Assembly (NCBI RefSeq): GCF_002902845.1
Contig: NZ_PPTF01000094.1
Coordinates: forward strand, 23,331-68,386
Origin: Chromobacterium sinusclupearum
Lineage (GTDB): Bacteria; Pseudomonadota; Gammaproteobacteria; Burkholderiales; Chromobacteriaceae
Direction: 5' to 3'
Length of the DNA: 45,056 nt
Shown here: positions 15,834 through 24,319 of the stretch, piece after piece
Position numbering within the stretch: position 1 is the first letter of the stretch
Layout of the letters: the number at the start of each line of letters is the position of its first letter
Position numbers and translations under genes: made by a program
The notes under the pieces: model-generated
Told to the model about the DNA's origin: nothing
What the model saw: only the letters and a program-made list of their open reading frames with translations
The model's database searches: none

Positions 15834-17855
15834 TCACCACCACAGATGGAAACGCTGCTCCGGCGGCAGGTACATCTTGTCGCCGGGCTTCACGCCGAAA
15901 GCCTGGTAGAACGGGTCAAGATTGCTGACCGTGCCGATCGGCCGCCAGATATCCGGCGTATGCGGGTCGGACACCAGCTGCTGCACCGTGGCCGCGTCTC
16001 GGCTCTTGCTGCGCCAGGACTGGGCGAAAGCGATGAAGAAGCGCTGGTCGCCAGTCAAACCGTCGATCACCGGCGCGTCCTTGCCGCCCAGGGCGATCTT
16101 GTAAGCCTTGTAGGCGATTTCCAGGCCGGCGTTGTCGGCGATGTTCTCGCCCAGCGTCAGCTCGCCGTTGACGTGGTGGCCCTTCACCGGCTCGAAAGCG
16201 CTGTACTGTTTGACCAATCGAGCCGTCACTTCCTTGAAGTGCTTCTCGTCGGCCGGCGTCCACCAATTGCGCATATTGCCGTCGCCGTCGAACTGGTGGC
16301 CCTGGTCGTCGAAACCATGACTGATCTCGTGGCCGATGGTGGCGCCGATGCTGCCGTAGTTGACCGCCAGATCGAAGCGGGGATCGAAGTACGGCGACTG
16401 CAAAATGGCCGCCGGGAATACGATCTCGTTATTGGCGGCGTTGTAGTAGGCGTTGACCGTCTGCGGCGTCATGCCCCATTCGCTGCGGTCCACCGGCTGG
16501 CCCAGCCGCTTGGCGTCGCGCAGGTAGTTGAACGCGCTGATCCGCGCCACGTTGCCGGTCAGGTCGTCGGCCTTGATCTCCAGCGCGGAGTAATCTCGCC
16601 ATTTGTCCGGATAGCCTATCTTCAGCATGTACTTGGACAGCTTGGCGTGGGCTTCCTGCTTGGTGGCCGGCTCCATCCAGTCCAGCGTGTCTATGCTCTG
16701 GTCGTAGGCCTTCAGCAGGTTGTGCACCAGCTCATCGGCCTGCCGCTTGGCCTCGGGCGTGAAATATTTGGCGACATACAGCTTGCCCACCGCCTCGCCC
16801 AGGCCATCGTTGACCAGGGACACCGCCTTCTTCCAGCGCGGCCGGTCGGCGGCTCGGCCGTCCAGCGCCTTGCCGTAGAAGTCGAAATGCGCGGCCACCC
16901 ATGGCTGGTCCAGATAGGGCGAGTACACGTCCAGCGTGCGCAGCGTCAGGTAGTCGCGCAGCACCGCCGGCGGCGTATGGGCCAGCAAGCCGGGCAGCTT
17001 GGCCAGATAGCTCGGCTGGTCCAGATTGACATGCGTGGCGGCGGACAGCTGCGCGCCGGCCAATAGGCGGGGCCAGTCATAACCAGGCAGGGTCTTGGGC
17101 AGGTCGGCGACGGCCACCTTGTTGTAGGTCTTCTGGATGTCGCGGTTCTCGACATTGCTCCACTGGATGCGCGCCAGCTTGTCTTCCAGCGCGTAGACCG
17201 CCTTGGCACGCGGCTCGGCATGTTTTTCGCCAGCCAAGGTCAGCAGTTGGCCCAGGTAACGCTGATACGCCTTGCGCACCTTGGCGAAGTCCGCCGATTT
17301 GCTGAGGTAGTAATCCCGCTCCATCCCCAGGCCGGACTGGTTCATCCCTGCCAGATAAACCGAAGAGTTCTTCGGGTCCTGGCCCACATAGAAACGGAAC
17401 GGCGTGTCTACCGGTTGCGTCTGCAAGCCGGCCATATACGCCACCGCCTGCTGCGCGGAGGTCAGCCCGGCAATCTGGTCCAGCTGGGGGCGCAAGGCGC
17501 TCAGCCCCCGCTTGGCGATGGCGGCCTCGTCCATGAAGCTGCGATACAGGTCCGCTACCTTGCGGCCTTCCGGCGTGGCGGCGTCGGCATGCTCGATGAT
17601 GTCCCGCACGCGCTGCTGGTTCAGGTCGTACAGGTACTCGGCCACGCCGGTGGACGAGCGCTCGGCCGGAATCTCGGCCCGTTTCATCCAGGCGCCGTTG
17701 GCGTACAGCGAGATGTTGTCCTGGATGCGCACCGAGCGATCAATACCCTTCAGGTCTATGCCATAGGCGCCATAATCCAGTTCATTGGCCGATCCGGCCC
17801 AGGCCGCCTGCAGGCTCAAGGCCAGAACGAGCGGCAGCAATGTCTTCAAACGCAT
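15834..17855 (-). CDS. M13-family (neprilysin/PepO-like) zinc metallopeptidase
   Basis: Exported zinc endopeptidase of family M13, which cleaves short peptides. It has 673 residues from the ATG at 17855 (GAGG upstream), with signal peptide MRLKTLLPLVLALSLQAAWA. The N-terminal M13 domain covers about 45-420 and the catalytic domain about 470-673. Active-site motifs are intact: NAYYN near 468 (substrate backbone binding), HEISH at 509-513 (two zinc His and the general base Glu), and GENIAD at 569-574 (third zinc ligand). The chain ends in LWW; in many relatives a CxxW motif ends the chain, so the terminal Cys is missing. It is the last gene of a minus-strand peptidase and hydrolase run and shares the strong terminator at 15791. 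Confidence 0.94.
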   Translation of the reverse strand: MRLKTLLPLVLALSLQAAWAGSANELDYGAYGIDLKGIDRSVRIQDNISLYANGAWMKRAEIPAERSSTGVAEYLYDLNQQRVRDIIEHADAATPEGRKVADLYRSFMDEAAIAKRGLSALRPQLDQIAGLTSAQQAVAYMAGLQTQPVDTPFRFYVGQDPKNSSVYLAGMNQSGLGMERDYYLSKSADFAKVRKAYQRYLGQLLTLAGEKHAEPRAKAVYALEDKLARIQWSNVENRDIQKTYNKVAVADLPKTLPGYDWPRLLAGAQLSAATHVNLDQPSYLAKLPGLLAHTPPAVLRDYLTLRTLDVYSPYLDQPWVAAHFDFYGKALDGRAADRPRWKKAVSLVNDGLGEAVGKLYVAKYFTPEAKRQADELVHNLLKAYDQSIDTLDWMEPATKQEAHAKLSKYMLKIGYPDKWRDYSALEIKADDLTGNVARISAFNYLRDAKRLGQPVDRSEWGMTPQTVNAYYNAANNEIVFPAAILQSPYFDPRFDLAVNYGSIGATIGHEISHGFDDQGHQFDGDGNMRNWWTPADEKHFKEVTARLVKQYSAFEPVKGHHVNGELTLGENIADNAGLEIAYKAYKIALGGKDAPVIDGLTGDQRFFIAFAQSWRSKSRDAATVQQLVSDPHTPDIWRPIGTVSNLDPFYQAFGVKPGDKMYLPPEQRFHLWW

Positions 17856-17943
17856 GGTTTTCCTCTTTTTCTCATGGCCTGCGCCAGCCATGAGCCGGCG
17901 CAATGCATGACAATAACGTGAAACCTTGCGTTTGTCCGCTCTT

Positions 17944-17960
17944 GCCCTGCTCCGCAGGGC
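17944..17960. other. Short hairpin downstream of the prolyl oligopeptidase gene
   Basis: GCCCTGC (17944-17950) pairs with GCAGGGC (17954-17960) around a three-base loop. It lies between the prolyl oligopeptidase stop and the M13 start without a T-run, so it may give only partial termination. Confidence 0.35.
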
Positions 17961-17977
17961 GTCTCCGTTCGTCCGCC

Positions 17978-20008
17978 CTACATCAGCCGCTGATACAGAT
18001 ACACCAGCACCCGCGCCAGCTCGGTGGCGGTGTCTTCCTGTCCGGCATTGCCGGCATGGCCGCCGCCATCGGTCTCGTAGAACAGCGCGTCGTGGCCCAG
18101 TTCCAGGAGCCGCGCCACCATTTTGCGGGCGTGGCCTGGGTGGACCCGGTCGTCGCTGCCGCTGGTGGTGAACAGCGCCAGCGGGTAGCGCGCGTCGGCG
18201 CGCAGATTGTGATAGGGCGAATAGGCGGCCAACGCCTCGCGCTCCGCCGCGTCGTCCGGATCGCCGTATTCATCTATCCAGCTGGCGCCGGCCAAGAGCT
18301 GGGTGTAGCGCAGCATGTCCAGCAAGGGCACTTCGCACACCACGGCCTGGAACAGCTCCGGCCGCTGCGCCATGGCCGCGCCCACCAGCAGGCCGCCGTT
18401 GCTGCCGCCTTCTATCGCCAGCTTGGCCGGCGAGGTCAAGCGGCGGTCTATCAAATCCTGCGCCACCGCGATGAAGTCGTCAAAACTGACCTGGCGCTTG
18501 CTGCCTTGCGCCGCCTGGTGCCAGTGCGGGCCGAACTCGCCGCCGCCGCGGATGCAGGCCAGCACGAAAGCGCCGCCCTGGCCCAGCCAGTGCGGGCCAA
18601 AGTTTTCGATGTAATACGGCAGCATCGGCACTTCGAAGCCGCCGTAGCCGTACAGCAGCGTAGGCGTCGTGCCGTCGAACGGCGCGTCGCAGCGACGCAC
18701 CACGAAGTAGGGAATCCGCTCCCCATCCGGCGCGGTGGCTTGCCACTGCTCGGCGACATAGGGCGCGGGATCGAAGGCGGCCGGCTGGCTGCGCAGGCAT
18801 TCGTGCTCGCCGCTGGCCACGTCCAGCCGGTACAGGCCGCTGGGGGTCAGGAAATCGCTGTAGCTGTAGTAGAGGATGTCGCTCTGCCACGGCTGGTCGG
18901 CGATCTCGATCACGCCGTCGGCGGGCAGATCCAGGGCTTGCGCCTGCCATACGCCATCCTGCTTGGCGAAGCACAGCATGCGGCTTTTCACGTTATCCAG
19001 CAGGTTGACCAGCAAGCGGCTGCGCGTGGTTTCCACCGCTGCCACCGCCAGCCGCGGCTGCGGCGCCTGCAGCAATTGCGGGGCCGTGCCGTCGCCGAAC
19101 AGGTCCCCCAGGCCGACCGCCAGCAGGCTGCCGCTAAGATAGGTTTGGCCGCGCCAGGTCCAGTCTTCGGCCAGTTTGACGATGAAATCGCCGCCGATGT
19201 AGGCCTCGATCTCGGCCTTGGCCGGCAAGGACAGCGCGTGGGTTTCCAGGCCACCGTCCAGCAGGTGGTACGTCTTGCGGTAGAAGCCGTCCGAGGCCTC
19301 GATCAGATCGACGGCGCTGCCGTCGCTGTCGAGGAAGCGCCAGGCCGCCGTCATCATCGCGTCCTCCGGAGCGGCGAACAGCTGGGTCCAGCCGTGCTGG
19401 CCGTCCTCTGCGCGCTCCACCAGCCACACCTCGCGCGGATAGCCGGCGCGGGTCAAGGGCGCGCCCTTCCAGCCAGGGCAGACAAAGGCGCTGTCCGGAT
19501 CGCGCCAGGCGATATGGTTCTTGCCTTCCGGAAAGCTGAAGCCGTTCTCGACCCAGCGCCGCGCCTCGATGTCGTACTCGCGCGCCACCGTGGCGTCGCC
19601 GCCGCCGTCGCTCAGGTGCACCAGCGCCCGCTCCGGCATCACCGTGCAATGCGATACCCCGTCCAGATACCAGTCCTTGCCATCGGCGTCGGCCAGCGCG
19701 TCGATGTCCAGCACCGTCTGCCAGTCCTGGCTGCCGGCGCGGTAGGCGTCCAGCGTGGTGCGGCGGTAAATGCCGCGCGGATGCGCCTCGTCCTGATGAA
19801 AGTTGTACAGCCAGCCGGCATGCTCGGAAAAATACGGAATCTGCCGCGTGTCGCGCAGGTGGGCCAGGATGTCGGCCTTGAGGCCGGCAAAGCGCGGGTC
19901 GGCGTCCAGCACGCTGGCGGTGCGGGCGTTCTGCTCGGCCACCCAAGCGGCGGCGCGGTCGGAGTCCAGGCTTTCCAGCCAGGCGTGGGGGTCGTGGGAC
20001 GGGTTCAT
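17978..20008 (-). CDS. Prolyl oligopeptidase-family serine peptidase (S9A)
   Basis: Cytosolic or periplasmic serine peptidase that cleaves short peptides after proline. It has 676 residues, the usual length for S9A enzymes. The N-terminal half is the seven-bladed propeller that filters substrate size, and the C-terminal alpha/beta-hydrolase domain carries the triad: Ser536 in EGGSNGGLL, Asp619/620 in GSDDRVHPGHARK, and His651 in GGGHAG. No classical signal peptide is visible from the ATG at 20008, so a cytosolic location is more likely. The opening HAWLESL and YGYGGFEVPMLPYY are family signatures. Proline-specific subsite use is inferred from the family. It lies 64 bases downstream of the exported hydrolase. 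Confidence 0.93.
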   Translation of the reverse strand: MNPSHDPHAWLESLDSDRAAAWVAEQNARTASVLDADPRFAGLKADILAHLRDTRQIPYFSEHAGWLYNFHQDEAHPRGIYRRTTLDAYRAGSQDWQTVLDIDALADADGKDWYLDGVSHCTVMPERALVHLSDGGGDATVAREYDIEARRWVENGFSFPEGKNHIAWRDPDSAFVCPGWKGAPLTRAGYPREVWLVERAEDGQHGWTQLFAAPEDAMMTAAWRFLDSDGSAVDLIEASDGFYRKTYHLLDGGLETHALSLPAKAEIEAYIGGDFIVKLAEDWTWRGQTYLSGSLLAVGLGDLFGDGTAPQLLQAPQPRLAVAAVETTRSRLLVNLLDNVKSRMLCFAKQDGVWQAQALDLPADGVIEIADQPWQSDILYYSYSDFLTPSGLYRLDVASGEHECLRSQPAAFDPAPYVAEQWQATAPDGERIPYFVVRRCDAPFDGTTPTLLYGYGGFEVPMLPYYIENFGPHWLGQGGAFVLACIRGGGEFGPHWHQAAQGSKRQVSFDDFIAVAQDLIDRRLTSPAKLAIEGGSNGGLLVGAAMAQRPELFQAVVCEVPLLDMLRYTQLLAGASWIDEYGDPDDAAEREALAAYSPYHNLRADARYPLALFTTSGSDDRVHPGHARKMVARLLELGHDALFYETDGGGHAGNAGQEDTATELARVLVYLYQRLM

Positions 20009-20072
20009 GGCGATGGGTATCTAGAATCTGTGAATGGCGGCGAGGGTAGCATCTGCGGACGGGGCTGCCAAA

Positions 20073-20840
20073 TCAGGGCCTGCCATGCGCCAGCATCCAA
20101 GCGCCGGCCAAGCCCAGCACCCGGTGCTCGATGCCGTTGTAGCCGTGCCAGGCCCACGGCTCGCACGGGTCGCCCTCGTTCTTGCCGCCGTCCAGCAGCA
20201 TCAGCTCCCTGGGCGCGTCGGCGCGCAGCCGGTCTATCACCGGCCCCAGGTTGTAGGCATGGCTGGCGCGGCAGTCGTCGCGGCGATGCTGGATCATCAG
20301 CACCGGGATGCTCAGCCGCTCCAGCGGCAGATGGGACAGGTTGCCGCGGCCGGCATTGATGCTGGAGGTCAGCAGCAGGCCGTCCGCCTTATCCGGCCGC
20401 AGCAGCGCGACCGATGCGGCCGAGGTGGTGCCGCGGCTGGTGCCGGCCAGCCAAACCGGCAAGGCCGCGCCCTGGCGCAGGTAATCGACCACGGCGGCGA
20501 TGTCCGTCGCGTGCTCCTGGCTTTCGCGGAAATCCCCCAGCAAACCGTGCGGCATGTCGGACGGCGCATCGACGACCGCCACCCTAAAACCCATGTCCGC
20601 CCAAGCCTGGCGGGTGCGGACCAGAAAGTTGCCCCGACCCGCGCCCAGCTCGCCCGCCGCCGACAGTTTGAGCTGCCCCTCGCCCCCCATGAACAGAAGC
20701 AGATTGGCGCGCGCCGGCCCCGGCGGCTCCAGCAACAGGAAACGCAAGGTGACGCCGGGCCGCGGCGACAGCTCCACGAGTTTGTCCGCCCAAGCCGGCA
20801 TGCACAGCAGGCAACACAACAAGCCTATCAGTCGCAGCAT
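20073..20840 (-). CDS. Exported alpha/beta-hydrolase
   Basis: Predicted periplasmic alpha/beta-hydrolase of 255 residues with signal peptide MLRLIGLLCCLLCMPAWA and GGAG ahead of the ATG. The nucleophile elbow reads AGTSRGTTSA (Ser in GTSRG), near residue 135. A downstream Asp candidate lies in MIQHRRDDCRAS and a His candidate in WHGYNGIEHR. The LLFMGGEGQLKL segment could form the oxyanion hole. I do not recognise a specific subfamily; it resembles uncharacterised serine hydrolases with esterase or peptidase potential. The start codon lies 16 bases from the upstream solute-binding gene, so the two are probably co-transcribed. Confidence 0.7.
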   Translation of the reverse strand: MLRLIGLLCCLLCMPAWADKLVELSPRPGVTLRFLLLEPPGPARANLLLFMGGEGQLKLSAAGELGAGRGNFLVRTRQAWADMGFRVAVVDAPSDMPHGLLGDFRESQEHATDIAAVVDYLRQGAALPVWLAGTSRGTTSAASVALLRPDKADGLLLTSSINAGRGNLSHLPLERLSIPVLMIQHRRDDCRASHAYNLGPVIDRLRADAPRELMLLDGGKNEGDPCEPWAWHGYNGIEHRVLGLAGAWMLAHGRP

Positions 20841-20856
20841 GATGATGCTCCTGGGT

Positions 20857-21564
20857 TCACGGCCGCTCGGCCGCGGCCGCCTTGAACCGGGCGATGACCT
20901 CGGGCGGGGTGTCCTTGTTGAAGGCGGCGTACAGCGCGCTGTCCAGCTTGTCCAGCTTGATACCGCGCACCACCAGCTCGCGCTGCAGGCCCAAGGCTTT
21001 CAGCTTGCTGGCCAGGCCGGTCTCGGTGGACGGCAGCAGGTCGCAGCGGCCGTTGACGAACTTCTTGGCGTTGAGCGTGGAGTCCGACGACACCTCCAGC
21101 CGCAGAAAACCCTCGTTCTCCAGATACTCATGCCGGTAATCATTCAGCACCACGCAGACGCTGTACTTGCGGGCATCGTCGAAGGCATGCACTTGTATGT
21201 CGCCGCGCGCGGCCAGGCGATAGAAATAGACATCGGTATCGAGAATCTTGAAGGTGAAATCCAGGAACTGCATGCGCTCGCGCGTCTTGGCGATCGGGAA
21301 CACCATCGCATACGGATGACTCTTGGCCTCCTGGTAGGCGCGCGCCCACGGCGCGGCCTGCAGGGCGCTGGGCGGCACCCCGACCTTGCGCATCACTCGC
21401 GTCACCTTCTCCACCGTGGTGCCGCCCATCACTTGCCCGTCCGGGCTGACCATCACATACGGCGGATCGTCGTCGGTGTAGATGCGCACCTGGTCCAGGC
21501 CGGCAGCGGCGGCCGGCCCCAAGTGGCTCAGCGCCGCCAGCAGCGCAACGGCAATCAAGCGCAT
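20857..21564 (-). CDS. Family 3 solute-binding-like periplasmic protein
   Basis: Periplasmic protein of 235 residues of the amino-acid-binding family 3 fold (PF00497-like). The signal peptide is MRLIAVALLAALSHLGPAAA. The mature start (VRIYTDDDPPYVMVSPDG) and the RMQFLDFTFKILDTDVYFYRL and NGRCDLLPSTETGLASKLK segments resemble the many ligand-binding proteins of this type found in Chromobacterium and Vibrio. No ABC permease or ATPase gene is adjacent, so it may serve a remote transporter, act as a sensor, or simply bind a ligand. GGGAG precedes the start. It sits between threonine aldolase and the exported hydrolase. Confidence 0.75.
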   Translation of the reverse strand: MRLIAVALLAALSHLGPAAAAGLDQVRIYTDDDPPYVMVSPDGQVMGGTTVEKVTRVMRKVGVPPSALQAAPWARAYQEAKSHPYAMVFPIAKTRERMQFLDFTFKILDTDVYFYRLAARGDIQVHAFDDARKYSVCVVLNDYRHEYLENEGFLRLEVSSDSTLNAKKFVNGRCDLLPSTETGLASKLKALGLQRELVVRGIKLDKLDSALYAAFNKDTPPEVIARFKAAAAERP

Positions 21565-21618
21565 GCGGCCATGCTCCCATGGGTTTCCACCTCATGGTTA
21601 TAGCCGCTGCGGCGCCGT

Positions 21619-22647
21619 TCAGTCGCTGAGCACGCGCTGCATCACCTCCAGCAGGCGGTCGATATCGGCTCGGCTGACCTGCCAGTGAGTGGCCAGCCGC
21701 ATCGCGCCCTGGTGCGGCGGATTGGCCAGGAAGCCGGCCTGCTTCAGCGCCGACATCAGTTCGCTGGCATCGATTTCGGCATTGAAGCGGAACCACACCA
21801 GATTGATATGGACGTCGGCCGGGTCCAGATCGATGCACGGCAGCTTGGCCAAGCCTTCGGCCAAATAGCGGGCGTTCTGGTGGTCCTCATCCAGCCGGGC
21901 CGCCATCTCGGTCAAGGCCAGGATGCCGGGCGCGGCGATCACGCCGGCCTGGCGCAGGCCGCCGCCCAGCAGCTTGCGCTTGCGGCGCGCCTGGGCGATG
22001 AAGTCGGCGCGGCCGGCCAGGATCGAGCCGACCGGCGCGGCCAGGCCCTTGGACAGGCAGAACATCACGCTATCCACATGGCGGGCGATTTCGCTCGCCT
22101 CGCAGCCCAGATGCGCCGCGGCATTGAACAAGCGCGCGCCGTCCAGGTGCACCGGCACGCCGTATGCGCGCGCCAGCGCGGCGGTGTCGGCCATCGCCGA
22201 CAGCGGCATCACGCGGCCGTTGCTGTGGGCGTTTTCCAGACAGATCAGGCCAGTGCGCGGCTCGTGGATGTCGTCGCCGACGCGGATGCGGCGCTCTATC
22301 GCCTCCACCGCCATCACGCCGCCCTCGCCCTCTATGGTGCGCATATGGGCGCCGGCGATCACCGCCGCCGCGCCGGCCTCATGCCAGACCAGGTGGCTAT
22401 TGTCCTCGGCGATCACCTCGTCGCCGCGACGGCAATGGGTGTACAACGCCAGCTGGTTGCCGAAGGTGCCGCTAGGCACAAACAGCGCGGCCTCTTTGCC
22501 CAGCATGTCGGCGGCCAACGCCTCCAGCTTCAGCACGGTGGGGTCGTCGCCATAAACGTCGTCGCCCACCGGCGCGTCGAACATCGCCTGGCGCATGGCC
22601 GGCGTCGGCTGGGTCACGGTATCGCTGCGAAGGTCTATCCACTGCAT
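21619..22647 (-). CDS. ltaE: Low-specificity L-threonine aldolase
   Basis: PLP enzyme that cleaves L-threonine or allo-threonine to glycine and acetaldehyde. It has 342 residues, near the family norm. The N-terminal MQWIDLRSDTVTQPTPAMRQAM, the GTFGNQLAL phosphate-binding segment, the HLDGARLFNAAAHL aspartate loop and the PLP lysine K200 in LSKGLAAPVGS are all present. GAGGAG lies close to the ATG. It begins 13 bases after the TetR gene stop, so the regulator and the aldolase probably share a transcript. A role in glycine supply or threonine degradation is inferred from the family. Confidence 0.93.
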   Translation of the reverse strand: MQWIDLRSDTVTQPTPAMRQAMFDAPVGDDVYGDDPTVLKLEALAADMLGKEAALFVPSGTFGNQLALYTHCRRGDEVIAEDNSHLVWHEAGAAAVIAGAHMRTIEGEGGVMAVEAIERRIRVGDDIHEPRTGLICLENAHSNGRVMPLSAMADTAALARAYGVPVHLDGARLFNAAAHLGCEASEIARHVDSVMFCLSKGLAAPVGSILAGRADFIAQARRKRKLLGGGLRQAGVIAAPGILALTEMAARLDEDHQNARYLAEGLAKLPCIDLDPADVHINLVWFRFNAEIDASELMSALKQAGFLANPPHQGAMRLATHWQVSRADIDRLLEVMQRVLSD

Positions 22648-22660
22648 GTGTCGCTTCTCC

Positions 22661-23266
22661 TCAAGGGTGTGGCTGCGCCGGCAGGCCCAGAAAGCCGGCC
22701 AACGCGTCGGTAATCAATTGTTCCAGGCCGGCCGGCGGCGTACCGGCATCCAGCAGCAGGCCATGGACCAGGCTGTCGGCCATGCGCAGCAGCACTTCGG
22801 CGCGGCCGGCCTCCAGGCCGCACGCCTGCAGCCAGGCGGCCACGCGCTGCGATAACGCCGCGTCCTGCGGATTGCTGGCGGGCGGCTCGTCGAACGCCGG
22901 CCATTCGCGCTCCAGCACCCGGTGCAGGCCAAGCTCTCGCCGATGCAGGTCCAGCGCCGCGGCCACCATGGCCGCCAGTTGCTCGCGCGGCGGACGGCCG
23001 TCGCTGGCCGCCAAGGCGGCATCCAGCGCGGCCAGCGTCTCTTCGCCATGGCGGCGATGCAGCGCCGCCACCAGCGCCTGCTTGTTGGGAAAGTACTGGT
23101 ACAGCGAGCCGATGCCGACGCCGGCCAGCTCCGCCACGCGGTTGGTGTTGAACGCGGCATAGCCGTCGCTCGCCAGAATGCGAGCCGCCGCCTCCAGAAT
23201 GGCGGCCACGGCATGGCAGGAACGGTTCTGGCGCGGCGCTTTGCGCGGTTGCGGGATGTCGTGCAT
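22661..23266 (-). CDS. TetR/AcrR-family transcriptional regulator
   Basis: DNA-binding repressor-type protein of 201 residues. The N-terminal helix-turn-helix is typical: ILEAAARILASDGYAAFNTNRVAELAGVGIGSLYQYFPNKQALVAAL at about residues 22-68. The C-terminal ligand domain is not assignable to a ligand class. Two starts are possible: ATG 23266 (used here) or ATG 23296, which adds ten residues. Neither has a clear Shine-Dalgarno sequence, and a CATAAT -10 lies just upstream of the longer one. It is divergent from the darcynin gene and immediately upstream of ltaE. The short gap and the self-complementary AGCTAGCT (23271-23278) inside the leader suggest autoregulation. Confidence 0.88.
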   Translation of the reverse strand: MHDIPQPRKAPRQNRSCHAVAAILEAAARILASDGYAAFNTNRVAELAGVGIGSLYQYFPNKQALVAALHRRHGEETLAALDAALAASDGRPPREQLAAMVAAALDLHRRELGLHRVLEREWPAFDEPPASNPQDAALSQRVAAWLQACGLEAGRAEVLLRMADSLVHGLLLDAGTPPAGLEQLITDALAGFLGLPAQPHP

Positions 23267-23365
23267 CAAGCTAGCTAAACACGAGTTTTCGCCCATCGCA
23301 AGCCAGCTTACATTATGACAAGCGGAGCCGGCCCGCCCTTCCCTATCCCGCTATGGAGAACCACC

Positions 23366-23701
23366 ATGTCGCAACCCATGACTTTCTTCGCGTTGATGCG
23401 CGCCCACCCCAACTGGCTGCGGCTGAGCCGGCCGGAACGCCGCCGCTTCGAGCAGGAAACGCTGAAGCCGATTTATGCGCGCTACCCCGGCGTCAAAATG
23501 CGCTGGTTCGACGCGGAGGCCTTTACCGCGCGCTGCAGCGACGTCGCCATGTTCGAAGCCGCATCGGTCAAGGAGTTCTACTTTCTGATCGACGCGCTGC
23601 GCGACAGCCCGCTGATGACCGAACCGTACTTCGAATTCGTGGACATCATCCCCGCGGTGGAGGACGGCTTCCTCGACTACGACGCGCAGCTGGCGAGATA
23701 A
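23366..23701 (+). CDS. Darcynin-family protein
   Basis: Small cytosolic protein of 111 residues that resembles the darcynin family (PF17074) of unknown function. Recognisable features are the opening MTFFALMRAHPNWLRLSRPERRRF, then the region VKMRWFDAEAFTARCSDVAMFE, and the closing EPYFEFVDIIPAVEDGFLDY. The ATG at 23366 has GGAGAA at the right distance; the upstream in-frame start at 23315 would add an unconserved leader. The fold looks like a dimeric alpha/beta barrel of the ferredoxin type. It is transcribed divergently from the TetR gene and may be its target. Confidence 0.75.
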   Translation: MSQPMTFFALMRAHPNWLRLSRPERRRFEQETLKPIYARYPGVKMRWFDAEAFTARCSDVAMFEAASVKEFYFLIDALRDSPLMTEPYFEFVDIIPAVEDGFLDYDAQLAR

Positions 23702-23707
23702 AAGCCG

Positions 23708-23730
23708 ACGGCGGCCTCTGGGGCCGCCGT
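23708..23730 (+). terminator. Possible terminator after the darcynin gene
   Basis: ACGGCGGCC (23708-23716) pairs with GGCCGCCGT (23722-23730) around a five-base loop, seven bases after the stop codon. The T-run is absent, so termination may be incomplete. Confidence 0.5.
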
Positions 23731-23763
23731 ATTCGGTTGCGCTTGCGCGCCACAGGCAAGGAA

Positions 23764-23796
23764 CCTGTTGGAGCCGGCCCAAGGCCGGCGCGGGAG
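23764..23796. repeat. REP-like palindromic element
   Basis: CCTGTTGGAGCCGGCC (23764-23779), loop CAA, GGCCGGC (23783-23789), then GCGGGAG. The 7-bp GCCGGCC/GGCCGGC stem next to a TTGGAG-type head resembles the GTAG/REP family of short palindromes seen many times per genome in Pseudomonas and relatives. Only one copy is visible here, so repeat status is not shown. Confidence 0.35.
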
Positions 23797-23821
23797 TCAA
23801 CGGATTGTGATCAAATCTTGC

Positions 23822-24046
23822 CTAGTGAATGCGGTACGATTGTCGAATGGCGTCAGCCTGGCGTTCAGCTTTCTGGATTTCGGGAGCGCCCATGCTGATG
23901 TCGGCGCCGCAGCGGCAGCGCAAGGCATGGTCGGGTAGCAGGGACTTCAGGTGCATCCGGGTTTCACGCCCGCACTCCTCGCAGGCAATCACCACCGTGG
24001 CGTTGTAATGCTTGTCCAAATCGATATCGAATCTTTGCTGCTTCAT
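23822..24046 (-). CDS. Small zinc-ribbon protein of unknown function
   Basis: Unrecognised 74-residue protein. AGGGAGA lies eight bases ahead of the ATG at 24046, a strong translation signal. The core is a likely zinc ribbon: CEECGRETRMHLKSLLPDH followed by LRCRCGADISM, that is CxxC and CxC pairs 17-18 residues apart. The remainder is polar and charged (ERQADAIRQSYRIH). It has no signal peptide. It may bind RNA or protein as a small accessory factor. It is flanked by non-coding DNA and convergent with darcynin. Confidence 0.7.
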   Translation of the reverse strand: MKQQRFDIDLDKHYNATVVIACEECGRETRMHLKSLLPDHALRCRCGADISMGAPEIQKAERQADAIRQSYRIH

Positions 24047-24319
24047 CGGAATCTCCCTAGTACTGAGAGTTGGCCGGCAGAGGAATCGCCGCAAGCCATT
24101 CTTGCCGGTCCCGCAACACATGCCCGGAAAAGCCGAGCACGTAATAGACAAGATACGGCCGATCGAAAAAGGTTCCAATCAATCAAGCAGTTGGATTGTA
24201 AAAAAATCTTCATGCCAGCCAGAAACGCCACAGCGCGGCGGCAAAACCGCACGCGAACTGGCACTGCGACGGCGGCTTGGTTATCCTTGGCCGTTTTTTC
24301 GCAAGCCAGGTAATACCCG

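Noticed and set aside
17903..20359. A very long plus-strand open frame antisense to prolyl oligopeptidase
   Set aside because: It mirrors the coding strand's third-position GC bias, lacks recognisable motifs and overlaps a gene with a full catalytic triad. It is a compositional shadow.
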